Positions 24,597-33,663 of a stretch of DNA of 54,485 bases are shown piece after piece (positions within the stretch are counted from its first letter, which is position 1; the number at the start of each line of letters is the position of its first letter). Source of the stretch: JBGQBN01 sp041494805 (lineage in GTDB: Bacteria > Acidobacteriota > Terriglobia > Terriglobales > Acidobacteriaceae); the NCBI GenBank assembly GCA_041494805.1, contig JBGQBN010000024.1, positions 1 through 54,485 on the forward strand, read 5' to 3'. Under the pieces are notes generated by a model, which searched no databases, was not told where the DNA came from, and was given only the letters and a program-made list of their open reading frames with translations. A program made the position numbers and the translations under genes.

Positions 24597-25046
24597 ATGC
24601 CTGAAGTTGTACATGACGTGCAGCACGAGTTCTGGCGGCCCCCGGCGACCCAGCCAGATGCTGTCCCTCCCGCCATGGTCGAAGCCTGCGACGGCTGTGG
24701 CACGGAGTTCATGGTGGGTGCTCGATTCTGCCACTTGTGTGGAGCCACTCGCCAGACGCAGGTTAACCCCGCTGCTGTGCCTGGCTGGACCCGTCACCTG
24801 GAGTTTTTGAGGGCCCTGGAATTCCAAAGATTAAAACACTGGTTGGGCCTTCCTATGGCTTCACTGGTGGCTTTCTTCGCTGGCGCAGGCTGCCTTCTGG
24901 CCGCCATCGTGGTCGGCTGGGTATACACAGTCCAGAACTTCGCCGACTTTCAGGCTATACAACTTTGGCGGATGGAGTGGCTGCTGGCCGCGGTAGCAGT
25001 TTTTGTGGCCGGAATTCTGCTCAGGTCGAGCGGAACTCGAGAGTAA
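24597..25046 (+). CDS. Zinc-ribbon membrane protein, function unknown
   Basis: A 149-residue protein (from ATG 24597, preceded by GGAGAGAGGTAGG as ribosome-binding site). The N-terminal half contains a zinc ribbon (CDGCGTEF ... CHLCG) and the C-terminal half two transmembrane helices (LVAFFAGAGCLLAAIVVGWV and WLLAAVAVFVAGILL). An open extension of 15 codons upstream is not favoured because the Shine-Dalgarno lies inside it. Stand-alone gene between divergent TPR and convergent thiD. The design resembles small zinc-ribbon/membrane stress proteins, but I do not recognise a named family. Confidence 0.7.
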   Translation: MPEVVHDVQHEFWRPPATQPDAVPPAMVEACDGCGTEFMVGARFCHLCGATRQTQVNPAAVPGWTRHLEFLRALEFQRLKHWLGLPMASLVAFFAGAGCLLAAIVVGWVYTVQNFADFQAIQLWRMEWLLAAVAVFVAGILLRSSGTRE

Positions 25047-25161
25047 GAAAATCGCATCGGAAACCCTCCCCCAGGTTCTTTCCGATCCTTGTTCTCTCCG
25101 ATCCTCCGGGTAACTTCGAATCCAACTACACCTCTACGCCTCATCTCGAGACTCTGAAATC

Positions 25162-26007
25162 CTAATTAACCGGTTCCGGATCGCCGGTGATGGCCCGCCG
25201 CTGCTGATACATGCGGTAGAGGTGATGGACAGGTCCAATACCGCGTCCCATGGGATGGGCATTGGCAATCGCGGCCGCGACGTAGGTCTTGGCCAGCAGT
25301 ACGGCTTCTGGCAGTCCCCTGCCGTGGGCCAGGTGACAAGCCATGGCCGTGGCGAATGCGCACCCAGTGCCATGGGTTGAGTTGGACCGCTGCCGGTCGG
25401 ACTTGAAGATTTCCTGCTCGATCCCACGCTTGGTAGTGAAGCTCAACAGATCGATCGCCTTGTCGAGGTGGCCGCCTGTCACCACCACAGCCGCAGCTCC
25501 CATGGCGTGCAGCTTGGTGGCAGCAGCGCGCATCTGCTCGGGATTGCTCACCGCCAACCCCGTCAGCACGGAAGCTTCATCCACATTGGGCGTCACCACC
25601 GACGCCAAGGGCAGCAATTTCTCCATGAGCAGGCGCGCGACAGACGTGTCCACCAGGTCCTTCCCGGAGGAGGATTTCAGAATTGGATCGAGGACCACGT
25701 TCGGAAGCTTCTCCTTCGCCAAGAAATCAGCAACCGCCCGAACCACCTTCCCCGAACCTAACATCCCAATGCGGACCGCCGCGATTTCTACATCCGAAGC
25801 CAGTTCTTTCAGGGTCTCGGTCACCAGATCGGCGCTAACCGGCTCAACCCGTTGGACTCCCGAGGTGGACTGCACGGTTAGGGCGGTGATGCACGCCACC
25901 CCGTAGCAGCCATGGGCAGCGATCGTCTTTATATCGGCGGTGACCCCGGCTCCGGAAGACGGATCAAAGCCGGCGATGGTCAGAACAACGGGAGGTGCTT
26001 GGGCCAT
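25162..26007 (-). CDS. thiD: Hydroxymethylpyrimidine/phosphomethylpyrimidine kinase
   Basis: A 281-residue ribokinase-fold enzyme that phosphorylates HMP and HMP-P in thiamin synthesis. Signatures: LTIAGFDPSSGAGVTADIKT, GCYGVACITALTVQST, IGMLGSGKVVRAVADFL, VVLDPILKSSSG, and the catalytic/anion-hole region STHGTGCAFATAMACHLA. Length slightly above the usual 265-270. It faces the zinc-ribbon gene tail to tail. The upstream 450 bases are shared with the divergent rlpA gene. Confidence 0.94.
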   Translation of the reverse strand: MAQAPPVVLTIAGFDPSSGAGVTADIKTIAAHGCYGVACITALTVQSTSGVQRVEPVSADLVTETLKELASDVEIAAVRIGMLGSGKVVRAVADFLAKEKLPNVVLDPILKSSSGKDLVDTSVARLLMEKLLPLASVVTPNVDEASVLTGLAVSNPEQMRAAATKLHAMGAAAVVVTGGHLDKAIDLLSFTTKRGIEQEIFKSDRQRSNSTHGTGCAFATAMACHLAHGRGLPEAVLLAKTYVAAAIANAHPMGRGIGPVHHLYRMYQQRRAITGDPEPVN

Positions 26008-26369
26008 AGGGCCAATCTATCGAAAACTCACCGAGTTGCAAATTCCTTTCCACGGCGTGGGTTCTCCGACGGGCTTACAGGCGTTTCACTCTGCCCCGCG
26101 ACAGCCCGCCTGACTTTTTCGTGGAGGCCGCGGCAACGTTGAACCCGTAAGTCATTCATTTCATGTGGTAACACGTTACTTTGAGCGTAAGGCATTGAAT
26201 CCAATCATCTTGTAATAAATTCCCTCACCGTCAATCCTTGAGTATTTATCACATAGTAAATAGTTAAGATGTTTAGATACAGCGCTATATTGATTGTTAC
26301 TCAATATTTACGTGAGGTTACGTGAAGCATCTATTACTAAATGATAATCTTACTAACGCGAATTCCAGG
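26008..26369. other. AT-rich intergenic region between thiD and rlpA
   Basis: No gene is seen. From about 26150 to 26360 the DNA is strikingly AT-rich compared with the GC-rich neighbourhood. It contains the inverted pair TTGAGTA (26239-26245) and TACTCAA (26299-26305) and a short direct repeat ACGTGAGGTT/ACGTGAAGC near 26310-26328. It may be a regulatory region for either divergent gene, a curved-DNA site, or a trace of foreign DNA. Confidence 0.45.
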
Positions 26370-26398
26370 TTGACAGGGTCGCCGCCGCCCGGTAGCAT
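26370..26398 (+). promoter_or_regulatory. Sigma70-type promoter of rlpA-pyrF
   Basis: A consensus -35 TTGACA (26370-26375), 17-base spacer and TAGCAT -10 (26393-26398, four of six matches). Transcription would start near 26405, giving a leader of about 60 bases before the rlpA ATG. Confidence 0.6.
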
Positions 26399-26465
26399 CT
26401 TCAAATCCATTAAATCCTAGGCAAACTGGTGGGGGAGACGACTTTAGAGATGCGAGGTGCACTGC

Positions 26466-26960
26466 ATGCGACGACGCATAGCTCATGGACTGGCGATTGT
26501 TTTATCGGTTGTCAGCCTGGGAGCGGCTCAGGGGCCGATCAGCCCAGAGTCCAAGAACACCAGAAGTAACGTACCTAAGCAGGTTGCAACAGAATCTCGG
26601 AAAAAACCAGTAACCGGGTCCCAGGCGTATCAAATTGGGACGGCATCCTGGTACGGAAGCTACTTTCAGGGCAAAGCCACAGCTAGCGGCGAGCCCTACA
26701 ACATGTACGACATGACTGCCGCCCACCCTAGCCTGCCTCTCGGCAGCTGGGTACGGGTCACCAACCTGCGCAATGGACGGGCCGTCATGGTACGTATCAA
26801 CGACCGGGGACCGATCGTTCCAGGGAGAATCATCGATGTCTCGTATAGCACCGCCCGGGCACTTCAGTTCAGGGCCCAGGGGCTGCAGCGAGTACGTCTG
26901 GATGTGGTCCGCCCGCCCCAAACCATGGCCATGCTACGCCCAGTAGCGAATTGGCCATAA
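26466..26960 (+). CDS. rlpA: RlpA-like septal-ring/lytic transglycosylase family protein
   Basis: A 164-residue exported protein. MRRRIAHGLAIVLSVVSLGA is a signal peptide; the double-psi beta-barrel spans about 55-160, with GTASWYGSYFQGKATASGEP, MTAAHPSLPLGSWVRVTNL, and VRINDRGPIVPGRIIDVSYS containing the conserved Asp of the family. No SPOR domain is present, so it is the short form. A GTG nine bases upstream (26457) is an alternative start; the ATG keeps AGG at a proper distance. It is followed after 19 bases by pyrF, likely on one transcript. RlpA-type enzymes cleave naked glycan strands at the septum. Confidence 0.87.
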   Translation: MRRRIAHGLAIVLSVVSLGAAQGPISPESKNTRSNVPKQVATESRKKPVTGSQAYQIGTASWYGSYFQGKATASGEPYNMYDMTAAHPSLPLGSWVRVTNLRNGRAVMVRINDRGPIVPGRIIDVSYSTARALQFRAQGLQRVRLDVVRPPQTMAMLRPVANWP

Positions 26961-26979
26961 ACCTCTTACACTGCCTAGG

Positions 26980-27681
26980 ATGCACGATCCGCGCCAGCGT
27001 TTGATCGTCGCTTTGGATGTTTCGTCCGCGGCCGCCGCCCAGAAAATCGTGGCGGCCGTGGGCAACTCCGCCTTCACTTACAAGGTGGGAATGCAGCTCT
27101 ACACTGCCGAAGGACCGCGGGTGGTTCGTGATCTGGTTTCTTCCGGGCACCGGGTGTTCCTCGATCTGAAATACCACGACATTCCTAACACCGTGGCGGC
27201 GGCCGTGCGAGAGGCTGCCGGGCTGGGTGTGAGCATGCTGACCGTGCACGCTGCGGGTAGCGGCAAGATGCTGCGTGCCGCCACCGACGCGGCCCGGAGC
27301 GTCAATCCCTCCCTCATGGTGCTGGCGGTGACGGTACTCACCAGCCTGGACGATAACGACCTGGAAAAAGTGGGGGTGCGCGGCCGTGTGGTTGACCAGG
27401 TGTTGCGTCTGGCAGCGCTGGCCATCGCCGATGGATGCCATGGGGTGGTCGCTTCCGCCCAGGAAGCCTCACGATTGCGCCGCGAACTGGGCGACGAGTT
27501 CGTCATTGTAACGCCGGGAGTGCGTCCCGCGGGCGCCGATCATGGCGATCAGGCGCGGGTGGTTACTCCGGCGGAAGCGATCGCGGCTGGAGCCACTTAC
27601 ATTGTGGTCGGCCGTCCCATCACCGAAGCCGCCGATCCCGCTGCGGAAGCCAGGGCAATTTTGGGGCAGATCAGTTTCTAG
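26980..27681 (+). CDS. pyrF: Orotidine 5'-phosphate decarboxylase
   Basis: A 233-residue TIM-barrel enzyme of pyrimidine synthesis, converting OMP to UMP. The catalytic signature VFLDLKYHDIPNTVAAAVRE (Asp-x-Lys-x-x-Asp) is intact, and the phosphate-binding ends VTPGVRPAGADHGDQARV and ATYIVVGRPITEAADP are present. Length is standard for the short bacterial form. It lies 19 bases after rlpA and faces the small zinc-ribbon gene tail to tail. Confidence 0.95.
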   Translation: MHDPRQRLIVALDVSSAAAAQKIVAAVGNSAFTYKVGMQLYTAEGPRVVRDLVSSGHRVFLDLKYHDIPNTVAAAVREAAGLGVSMLTVHAAGSGKMLRAATDAARSVNPSLMVLAVTVLTSLDDNDLEKVGVRGRVVDQVLRLAALAIADGCHGVVASAQEASRLRRELGDEFVIVTPGVRPAGADHGDQARVVTPAEAIAAGATYIVVGRPITEAADPAAEARAILGQISF

Positions 27682-27699
27682 CTTCTGGCTACTAGCTGG

Positions 27700-27879
27700 C
27701 TATAGCTTCTCGTAGAATTCGCACACCGAGCAGGAAATGAATACCCCGCCGGGGATGCCGCGTTCGCGATCCTTCACTCGTTTCACGATTCGGGTCGGCT
27801 TGCCGCACTTGGGACAATCGGTACTCTTGGAGGTGTCCATCACTTTTTTGCGGTCTGCCGTCTTTGCAATCTTGGCCAT
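27700..27879 (-). CDS. Small zinc-ribbon protein
   Basis: A 59-residue protein beginning MAKIAKTADRKKVMDTSK. Two Cys pairs, C22-x2-C25 (DCPKCGKPT) and C50-x2-C53 (SCSVCEFY), form a zinc ribbon; the space between is basic (RIVKRVKDRERG), which would suit nucleic-acid or ribosome contact. The ATG at 27879 has a strong CAGGAGAG ribosome-binding site, which together with the Cys pairs makes this frame much more believable than the longer overlapping frame at 27692-27943. Function unknown. Confidence 0.72.
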   Translation of the reverse strand: MAKIAKTADRKKVMDTSKSTDCPKCGKPTRIVKRVKDRERGIPGGVFISCSVCEFYEKL

Positions 27880-28066
27880 CGTTCTCTCCTGATCTCACAC
27901 CCCACCCTGGTGACTTCCGGTCACGCGAATATGAGTGGGGCACGGTTTCTAACTGAAACCGCCTGGGAATTCAGCCTTAAGGAAGCTGATCTGTCGTCTC
28001 AACTCTCTTCCGCTGGGAATGATTTTACAGCAAGGTTGCGGAAGTTGTCCTGCTGCCCAATACTCC

Positions 28067-28107
28067 GATGAACCTGACTCTGATGAACCTGACTCTGATG
28101 AACCTGG
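28067..28107. repeat. 15-base tandem repeat (2.7 copies)
   Basis: GATGAACCTGACTCT at 28067-28081 and 28082-28096, then GATGAACCTGG at 28097-28107. It lies in the 289-base gap upstream of the glucoamylase gene; nothing else was recognised in that gap. Confidence 0.85.
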
Positions 28108-28168
28108 AGCATTGCGTTCCAAGTTTGTTGCTCGCTCTGGCAAAACTTGCAAGTGAGGATGAGTAACC

Positions 28169-30574
28169 GTGAGTGATCCCGAACGAATTGCTCCGGGCTG
28201 GCCTGGGATTCCGGCCCGGTGGACTTCCAGCGCCAAGACCGGAGTGGGCACGGCGCTGAACCTGCACAGCCGGGTTTGGTTCACCCTGAGCCATGGCATC
28301 CTGAATGAAGTCTATTACCCAAGAGTGGACCAGGCGTGCACCCGCGATCAGGGACTCATCGTTACGGATGGCGCGAGCTTCTTCTCAGAGGAGAAGCGTC
28401 ACTGCAAGTTCGAAAATCTGCCGCTGGCACCGGGCGTTCCAGTATTTGAGCTGATCAATACCGACTTGCAGGGCCGATACCGCATCGAAAAAGAAGTTCT
28501 TACCGATCCCTATCGCAATGTTGTGTTGCAGAAAGTGCGGTTCCAGCCTCTGCAAGGAAAGTTGGCTGATTACCACCTCTACGGTTTGCTGGCTCCGCAC
28601 CTGGCCAACTGTGGGGCCGGCAACACCGGCTGGGTGGGCGACTACAAGGGCGTGCCCATGCTGTTCGCGGAGCGCAATGATGTTGCCCTGGCTTTTGCCT
28701 GCTCCGCGCCCTGGCGAAAGATGGTCGTGGGCTTTGCCGGTTCCTCCGATGGGTGGCAGGATCTGTCGCAAAATTTCCAATTGACCTGGGACTACACGCG
28801 GGCGGAAAACGGCAATGTCGCGCTCACCGGAGAGATTGATCTGGCCGCATGTGGTGGAGAGTTCGTTCTCGCCCTCGGGTTCGGTGGAAACTGGGCCGAG
28901 GCGGGACAGCAAGTGCGATCCAGCTTGCTCGAACCTTACGGTGAACTTCGGGACCACTATGTGTGGCATTGGAAGAACTGGCAGGAGAGTCTTCTGAAAT
29001 TAGATCAACCCCCGCGGGAACGTGATCTCTATCGCGCCAGCGCGGCGGTGTTGCGTTCCCATGAGGCTAAGGACCTGCTGGGCGGCACCATCGCCAGCCT
29101 CTCCATTCCCTGGGGCTTCAACAAGGGAGACGAGGATCTGGGTGGATATCACCTGATCTGGCCGCGAGACCTGGTCGAAACTGCATTTGGCTTTCTGGCT
29201 GCCGGCGCGGAGCTCGACGCGCTGCGGGTGTTGCGCTACCTCGAAACCACGCAGGAATCCGACGGACATTGGGCGCAGAACCTGTGGCTGGATGGGCGTC
29301 CGTATTGGGGCGGTCTGCAGATGGACGAGTCGGCCTTCCCCATCCTGCTGGTAGACGCGTTGCGCCGCCAAGCTCCATTCGCGCTGGGAGATCTAAAGCG
29401 CTGGTGGATGCTGGTGCGGAATGCGGCGGGATTTCTCGTCCGCAACGGGCCAGTTACACAGCAGGACCGTTGGGAAGAAGACGCTGGTTACTCGCCTTTT
29501 ACGCTCGCAGTGGAAGTGTCTGCCTTGCTGGCAGCGGCCGATCTCGCCGACGCGGTGGGACAGAAAGACATCGCGACCTACCTGCGCGAGACCGCAGATT
29601 GCTGGAACGACAATATCGAGCGCTGGTGTTACACCGCCAACAGCGACCTGGCGCGGCAGATTGGAGTGGAGGGCTACTACGTTCGCATCGCTCCGCCGGA
29701 TAGTGATGGCGCGGCGTCTCCCTTGGACGGATTTGTGCCCATCAAGAACCGGCCCCCGGGGCAGAGCCTCGAGTCGGCCACGCATCTGATCAGTCCGGAT
29801 TCGCTTGCCCTGGTGCGTTTCGGGCTGCGCGCGCCGGATGATCCGCGCATCGTGAACACGATTAAGGTGATCGATGCTCTGTTGCGGGTGAAGCTGCCAC
29901 AAGGCCCCTGCTGGTATCGCTACAACGGCGATGGTTACGGAGAACATGAAGACGGTTCTCCTTTCGACGGCACCGGCGTGGGACGCCCCTGGCCACTGCT
30001 GGCGGGCGAGCGCGCGCACTACGAATTGGCCGCCGGGCGGCCAGAGGCAGCCGAAGAACTTCTGCGCGTGATGGAGTTTTCGACCGAGGGTGGCCGGCTG
30101 ATCCCCGAGCAGGTATGGGATGCCGCGGACATTCCCGAGCGCGAGTTGTTTCTGGGGAAGCCCTCCGGCTCCGCCTGTCCGCTGGTGTGGGCCCACGCGG
30201 AGTACATCAAGCTGCGGCGATCGCTGCGCGACGGGAAAATCTTCGACCAGCCGCCGCAGACGGTGCAGCGTTATCAGGTGGAAAGACGTAAGTCCGGACA
30301 TTTTCTCTGGAGCTTCAACAACAAATGCCGGTCCATGTCCCAGAACAAGAAGTTGCGGCTGCTGCTGCCCACTCCAGCTCTGGTGCACTGGAGTTTCGAT
30401 GCCTGGCAAACCGCGCAGGACACCAGCACGCGGGATAGTGGTTTGGGAACGCACATGGCGGATTTGCCTGCCGATCAGTTGGCAGCGGGGCGCGAGATTG
30501 TCTTTACGTTCTACTGGCAGCAGGAGCAGCGGTGGGAGGGGGCGGATTTTTCGGTTGTGGTGGAGAACGCCTGA
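28169..30574 (+). CDS. GH15 glucan 1,4-alpha-glucosidase (glucoamylase)
   Basis: An 801-residue enzyme that releases glucose from the non-reducing ends of alpha-glucans. Residues 1-270 form the N-terminal super-beta-sandwich of bacterial glucoamylases/glucodextranases (TALNLHSRVWFTLSHGILNEVYYP ...). The (alpha/alpha)6 catalytic barrel spans about 285-690: GYHLIWPRDLVETAFGFL, YWGGLQMDESAFPILL, general acid Glu near 436 in RWEEDAGYSPFTLA, and general base Glu near 647 in LIPEQVWDAADIP. A further ~100 residues follow. No signal peptide, so it should work on intracellular glycogen-like storage. GTG start at 28169. The gene is monocistronic, ending in an intrinsic terminator. GH15 trehalases exist, but they lack this long N-terminal domain. 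Confidence 0.88.
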   Translation: MSDPERIAPGWPGIPARWTSSAKTGVGTALNLHSRVWFTLSHGILNEVYYPRVDQACTRDQGLIVTDGASFFSEEKRHCKFENLPLAPGVPVFELINTDLQGRYRIEKEVLTDPYRNVVLQKVRFQPLQGKLADYHLYGLLAPHLANCGAGNTGWVGDYKGVPMLFAERNDVALAFACSAPWRKMVVGFAGSSDGWQDLSQNFQLTWDYTRAENGNVALTGEIDLAACGGEFVLALGFGGNWAEAGQQVRSSLLEPYGELRDHYVWHWKNWQESLLKLDQPPRERDLYRASAAVLRSHEAKDLLGGTIASLSIPWGFNKGDEDLGGYHLIWPRDLVETAFGFLAAGAELDALRVLRYLETTQESDGHWAQNLWLDGRPYWGGLQMDESAFPILLVDALRRQAPFALGDLKRWWMLVRNAAGFLVRNGPVTQQDRWEEDAGYSPFTLAVEVSALLAAADLADAVGQKDIATYLRETADCWNDNIERWCYTANSDLARQIGVEGYYVRIAPPDSDGAASPLDGFVPIKNRPPGQSLESATHLISPDSLALVRFGLRAPDDPRIVNTIKVIDALLRVKLPQGPCWYRYNGDGYGEHEDGSPFDGTGVGRPWPLLAGERAHYELAAGRPEAAEELLRVMEFSTEGGRLIPEQVWDAADIPERELFLGKPSGSACPLVWAHAEYIKLRRSLRDGKIFDQPPQTVQRYQVERRKSGHFLWSFNNKCRSMSQNKKLRLLLPTPALVHWSFDAWQTAQDTSTRDSGLGTHMADLPADQLAAGREIVFTFYWQQEQRWEGADFSVVVENA

Positions 30575-30594
30575 GTGAGCGGACGGCAGTCAGG

Positions 30595-30626
30595 GCAGGA
30601 CGAGATCACAGTTCTCCTGCTTTTTT
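30595..30626 (+). terminator. Intrinsic terminator after the glucoamylase gene
   Basis: GCAGGA (30595-30600) plus GA pairs with TC plus TCCTGC (30613-30620), with one bulged base, followed at once by six T residues (30621-30626). It starts 20 bases after the stop codon. Confidence 0.8.
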
Positions 30627-30860
30627 CGTTTAGCCTGCAGGCCAAAACGGTGAAAAGTCTGCCACTGCTGTCTGCTCTCGGTGACATACTGGCCGAAGCG
30701 ACAAACCTGCTCTGTAGTCCAGACAGATCTCCCCCTGCCGCTACAGACAGAACAGTTTCTCTGTATCGTTCCCAAACCGCCCTTGAACAAAGCATGTCGT
30801 GAGACTGAACACAAAAGCGAGGGTGGGGCAGCCTCAGTAAAGAGTGGGCCAGCGCCCACT

Positions 30861-31517
30861 TCAAGACTCACTGGGAGTCCCGGTTGCGAAATGGATGGTC
30901 TGCTCGATGGCGGCGATGGGTTCCTCTGCTGGAGCTTTCCGGGACACCTTCTCGCCTTCAAAAGGGACCTTAGCGTAGACGGCGTAAAATTGAACAAAGT
31001 ACGCCCCCGGTTCTGTGATCGGCACCGCAAACGCCAATTGCCGCCTCGCGCCGACCCTAAACCCTCGCTCGGAAAGCGGATGTGGCGTATCGCTGCCGTG
31101 GATGAAATACCAGGGTTCAAACCGATGCAGTTCCTTTATCGTCTGCTTACCATTCTTCTCGAATACTATGCGGCCGACGATCAGCGTCGAGTCGTCGAAC
31201 TGAACCCACATATTTTGGTCGCCTTCATTCTTCAGGGTTACCGTTACGCCCAGACAATCCTTAGGCGTCCCCGTTAGGCGCACCGTTTCAACGACTTTAA
31301 GCTCGATAGCGAACTGGGGCTGCTGGCGAAGGAGTCGCGTTCTCATCTCCTGCTGCTCTAGGCGCGACTTCTGAATTTCAGCAAGCATCCGATTGTTCTC
31401 AACCTCCGCGGCACGCACTTTCTGCAGCTTGTGAAAGGTCCACGCCGTCCAAAGACCACCGGCGACCAATCCGACCACTTTAATGATGTCAGAAACCTCT
31501 TGCAGTGAAACAGTCAA
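30861..31517 (-). CDS. Hypothetical membrane-anchored protein with coiled coil
   Basis: A 218-residue protein not recognised by family. Residues about 10-30 (IIKVVGLVAGGLWTAWTFHKL) form one N-terminal membrane helix, then a charged coiled coil (VRAAEVENNRMLAEIQKSRL, EQQEMRTRLLRQQ) and a beta-rich domain (FAIELKVVETVRL, VTVTLKNEGDQNMWVQFDD, TLIVGRIVFEK, QLAFAVPITEPGAYFVQFYAVY) resembling an immunoglobulin-like sandwich. Start is TTG at 31517 with GGGAG upstream. It stands alone; about 290 bases on each side hold no other gene. Composition differs somewhat from neighbours (less Ala/Gly). Confidence 0.6.
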   Translation of the reverse strand: MTVSLQEVSDIIKVVGLVAGGLWTAWTFHKLQKVRAAEVENNRMLAEIQKSRLEQQEMRTRLLRQQPQFAIELKVVETVRLTGTPKDCLGVTVTLKNEGDQNMWVQFDDSTLIVGRIVFEKNGKQTIKELHRFEPWYFIHGSDTPHPLSERGFRVGARRQLAFAVPITEPGAYFVQFYAVYAKVPFEGEKVSRKAPAEEPIAAIEQTIHFATGTPSES

Positions 31518-31805
31518 ATCTGTCTCCCTCTAGTAGCGAGATCGGTCCTGCGGCCTAATTCTTCGCAACTGATTGCGGTGTTGATGAGTTCGCATCCATA
31601 AGGCTACTTATGATTTATCATGCATGTGGCCTCGATCTTCATTACACCGACCGGTGGCCTTGCCTCGAACACTGGTTCCGCCCGATTGACGGCCCACTCG
31701 GAAACAATCCGGTGGGTCATAAAACGGGCTACTCGAAAACTACGGACTAGTGTGTCAGAGCCAACTCGCTCCGCCACTCTATTGCCTGCGCAAGGCTAGT
31801 CAGCG

Positions 31806-33608
31806 TCAATGTTCCGAAGCTTCCCCGCCCCAGCCGCTCCTGGCGATGTTGGAGTAGAGCGCGAAAGCGCAAATCGCCGCCACACCCAGCAGCACCATTC
31901 CCTCCCACATAGGCCCGAGCAGCACCTGTCCCAAGCCGAACAGGGCCAGGTACACCATGGCGCAGCCCAGCACCCAGGACAGAAGATTTTGTCCCAAGTC
32001 GCGTGTGGGCAGGACTTCGGGTGCAAGGCGGGCAATGGACTGCCAGCCGCTCACATGAGGCCGCACGCTGCGATAGAACTTTAGCAGCACCGGGTCGGGT
32101 TCCGGCCGGGTCGCAAAAGTAACGACCAGCCACACCAGCGTAGTAACAGCAGTCGTGGTCAAAGCAGTTTTCGCGAACACAACTGGATTCGTCCCTGAGA
32201 AAGGTGCGGCCCAGCGCAGCAGCACGGTCACGACCAGCGCGGTAGCCATCGCCGAGATTTCGCTCCAGGCGTTGATCCGCCACCAGTACCAGCGCAGCAG
32301 GTAGACGCCGCCAGTGCCTGCGCCCACTTCCAGCACCACCTGCCATCCCGAGCGGATGTCGGCCAGCAGCACGGAAATGAAGGCGGCGGCAATTACCAGT
32401 ACAACCGTCGCCACGCGTGACATCATCACGTAGTGTTTGTCGTCCGCATCGCGCTTGATGAAGCGCCGGTAGAAATCCGAAACCAGATAGGACGCTCCCC
32501 AGTTGAGCTGGGTGGCAACGGTGGACATGAACGCGGCCATGAAACCCGCGATTACGATGCCGCGCAGGGCCGGCGGCACATGCTGGCTCACGACCAGCAT
32601 GTATCCCGTTTCGGGGTGCTCCAGGTTTGGATAGAGAACTATCGCGGCCAGCGCGGTCAGAATCCAGGGCCAGGGCCGCAACGCATAATGCGCGATGTTG
32701 AACCACAGCACGGAGAGCAAGCCGTTGCGTTCGTCCTTGGCGCTGAAGATGCGCTGAGCAATATAGCCGCCGCCACCCGGCTCGGCCCCCGGATACCAGA
32801 ACGCCCACCACTGCACCCCGATGTTTACAACAAAGGTTAGAACGGGCAGCAGCCACAAACCTTCTTGGGAAAACGGCTGCGAGAAGTCGGGAAAGAATGC
32901 GGTGGCGTCTCCGGCACCGGGTCCAGCCGCCAAGCGGGCTTGGGCCAGCCGCTGTAGCAACACGCTCATTCCCCCGGCCGCAGCCACGGCGTACCATGCG
33001 ACCGCAATCACGATCGCCATCTTCAGCGCGAACTGGAACAGATCCGTCCAGAGCACACCCCACAAGCCGCCCAGCGCGACATACAACCCAGTAAACGGAA
33101 TCAGGAAGAAAACGCAGATGGCCAAGGCGCGGTGATCGCTGACCCCGAGCGTGACGGCCACAATGCTCGTCATCGCTTTGGTCACCCAGCCGAGAATCAG
33201 GCAATTCATGAGCAGGCCGAGATAGACAGCGCGAAATCCGCGCAGAAACGCGGCTGGCTTGCCGGAGTAACGTATCTCGGCAAACTGCACATCAGTAAGA
33301 AGACCGGAACGTCGCCAGAGGCGCGCGAACAGAAAGACGGTCATCATCCCCGACAGCAGGAACGACCACCACAGCCAGTTCCCTGCGATGCCTTGCGTGT
33401 ATACCAGGCCGGTGACCACCAGTGGCGTATCGGCAGCGAACGTGGTCGCGACCATGGACGTGCCCGCCAGCCACCAAGAAACGTTGCGCCCGGAGACGAA
33501 GTAGTCATCCACGCTTTTGCCCGAGCGTCTGCGGAAATAGAGGCCCAGGGCAAGCGTGATCGCGAGATACGCGATGATCGCCGACCAGTCGAGCAGGGTG
33601 AAGTTCAT
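31806..33608 (-). CDS. Sodium:solute symporter (SSS family)
   Basis: A 600-residue inner-membrane transporter with about 13-15 hydrophobic helices. Family hallmarks include SVDDYFVSGRNVSWWLAGTS near the N-terminus, FAADTPLVVTGLVY, the conserved GLWGVLWTDLFQFALK, and VPPALRGIVIAGFMAAFMST with NWGASYLVSDFY (Na2-site region). Substrate is unknown. A later C-terminal hydrophobic pair is typical of longer members. The ATG at 33608 lies 55 bases after the serine-hydrolase stop, so the two genes may be co-transcribed, perhaps import of a product released by the hydrolase. Confidence 0.9.
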   Translation of the reverse strand: MNFTLLDWSAIIAYLAITLALGLYFRRRSGKSVDDYFVSGRNVSWWLAGTSMVATTFAADTPLVVTGLVYTQGIAGNWLWWSFLLSGMMTVFLFARLWRRSGLLTDVQFAEIRYSGKPAAFLRGFRAVYLGLLMNCLILGWVTKAMTSIVAVTLGVSDHRALAICVFFLIPFTGLYVALGGLWGVLWTDLFQFALKMAIVIAVAWYAVAAAGGMSVLLQRLAQARLAAGPGAGDATAFFPDFSQPFSQEGLWLLPVLTFVVNIGVQWWAFWYPGAEPGGGGYIAQRIFSAKDERNGLLSVLWFNIAHYALRPWPWILTALAAIVLYPNLEHPETGYMLVVSQHVPPALRGIVIAGFMAAFMSTVATQLNWGASYLVSDFYRRFIKRDADDKHYVMMSRVATVVLVIAAAFISVLLADIRSGWQVVLEVGAGTGGVYLLRWYWWRINAWSEISAMATALVVTVLLRWAAPFSGTNPVVFAKTALTTTAVTTLVWLVVTFATRPEPDPVLLKFYRSVRPHVSGWQSIARLAPEVLPTRDLGQNLLSWVLGCAMVYLALFGLGQVLLGPMWEGMVLLGVAAICAFALYSNIARSGWGGEASEH

Positions 33609-33663
33609 CGCTGCAGAGGATACACGACGTTAGCCATCACATTCACAGAAAACACCAAGAGTC

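Noticed and set aside
26395..26453. Stem GCATCT/AGATGC and a GGCAAAC...GGGGGA stretch upstream of rlpA, considered as a riboswitch (c-di-AMP ydaO or c-di-GMP type)
   Set aside because: Core consensus blocks of these riboswitches are missing, and the left arm overlaps the -10 box so it would not be transcribed.
27692..27943. 83-codon minus-strand frame
   Set aside because: Shifted frame over the 59-residue zinc-ribbon gene, which has the better start site and Cys pairs.
29393..30454. 353-codon antisense frame over the glucoamylase gene
   Set aside because: Antisense reading of a GC-rich gene; no motifs, signal or ribosome-binding site.
31747..33204. Long open frame of 485 codons over the symporter gene
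   Set aside because: It is a shifted frame of the symporter gene with Arg/Gly/Ala-biased composition; the symporter frame has clear family motifs.
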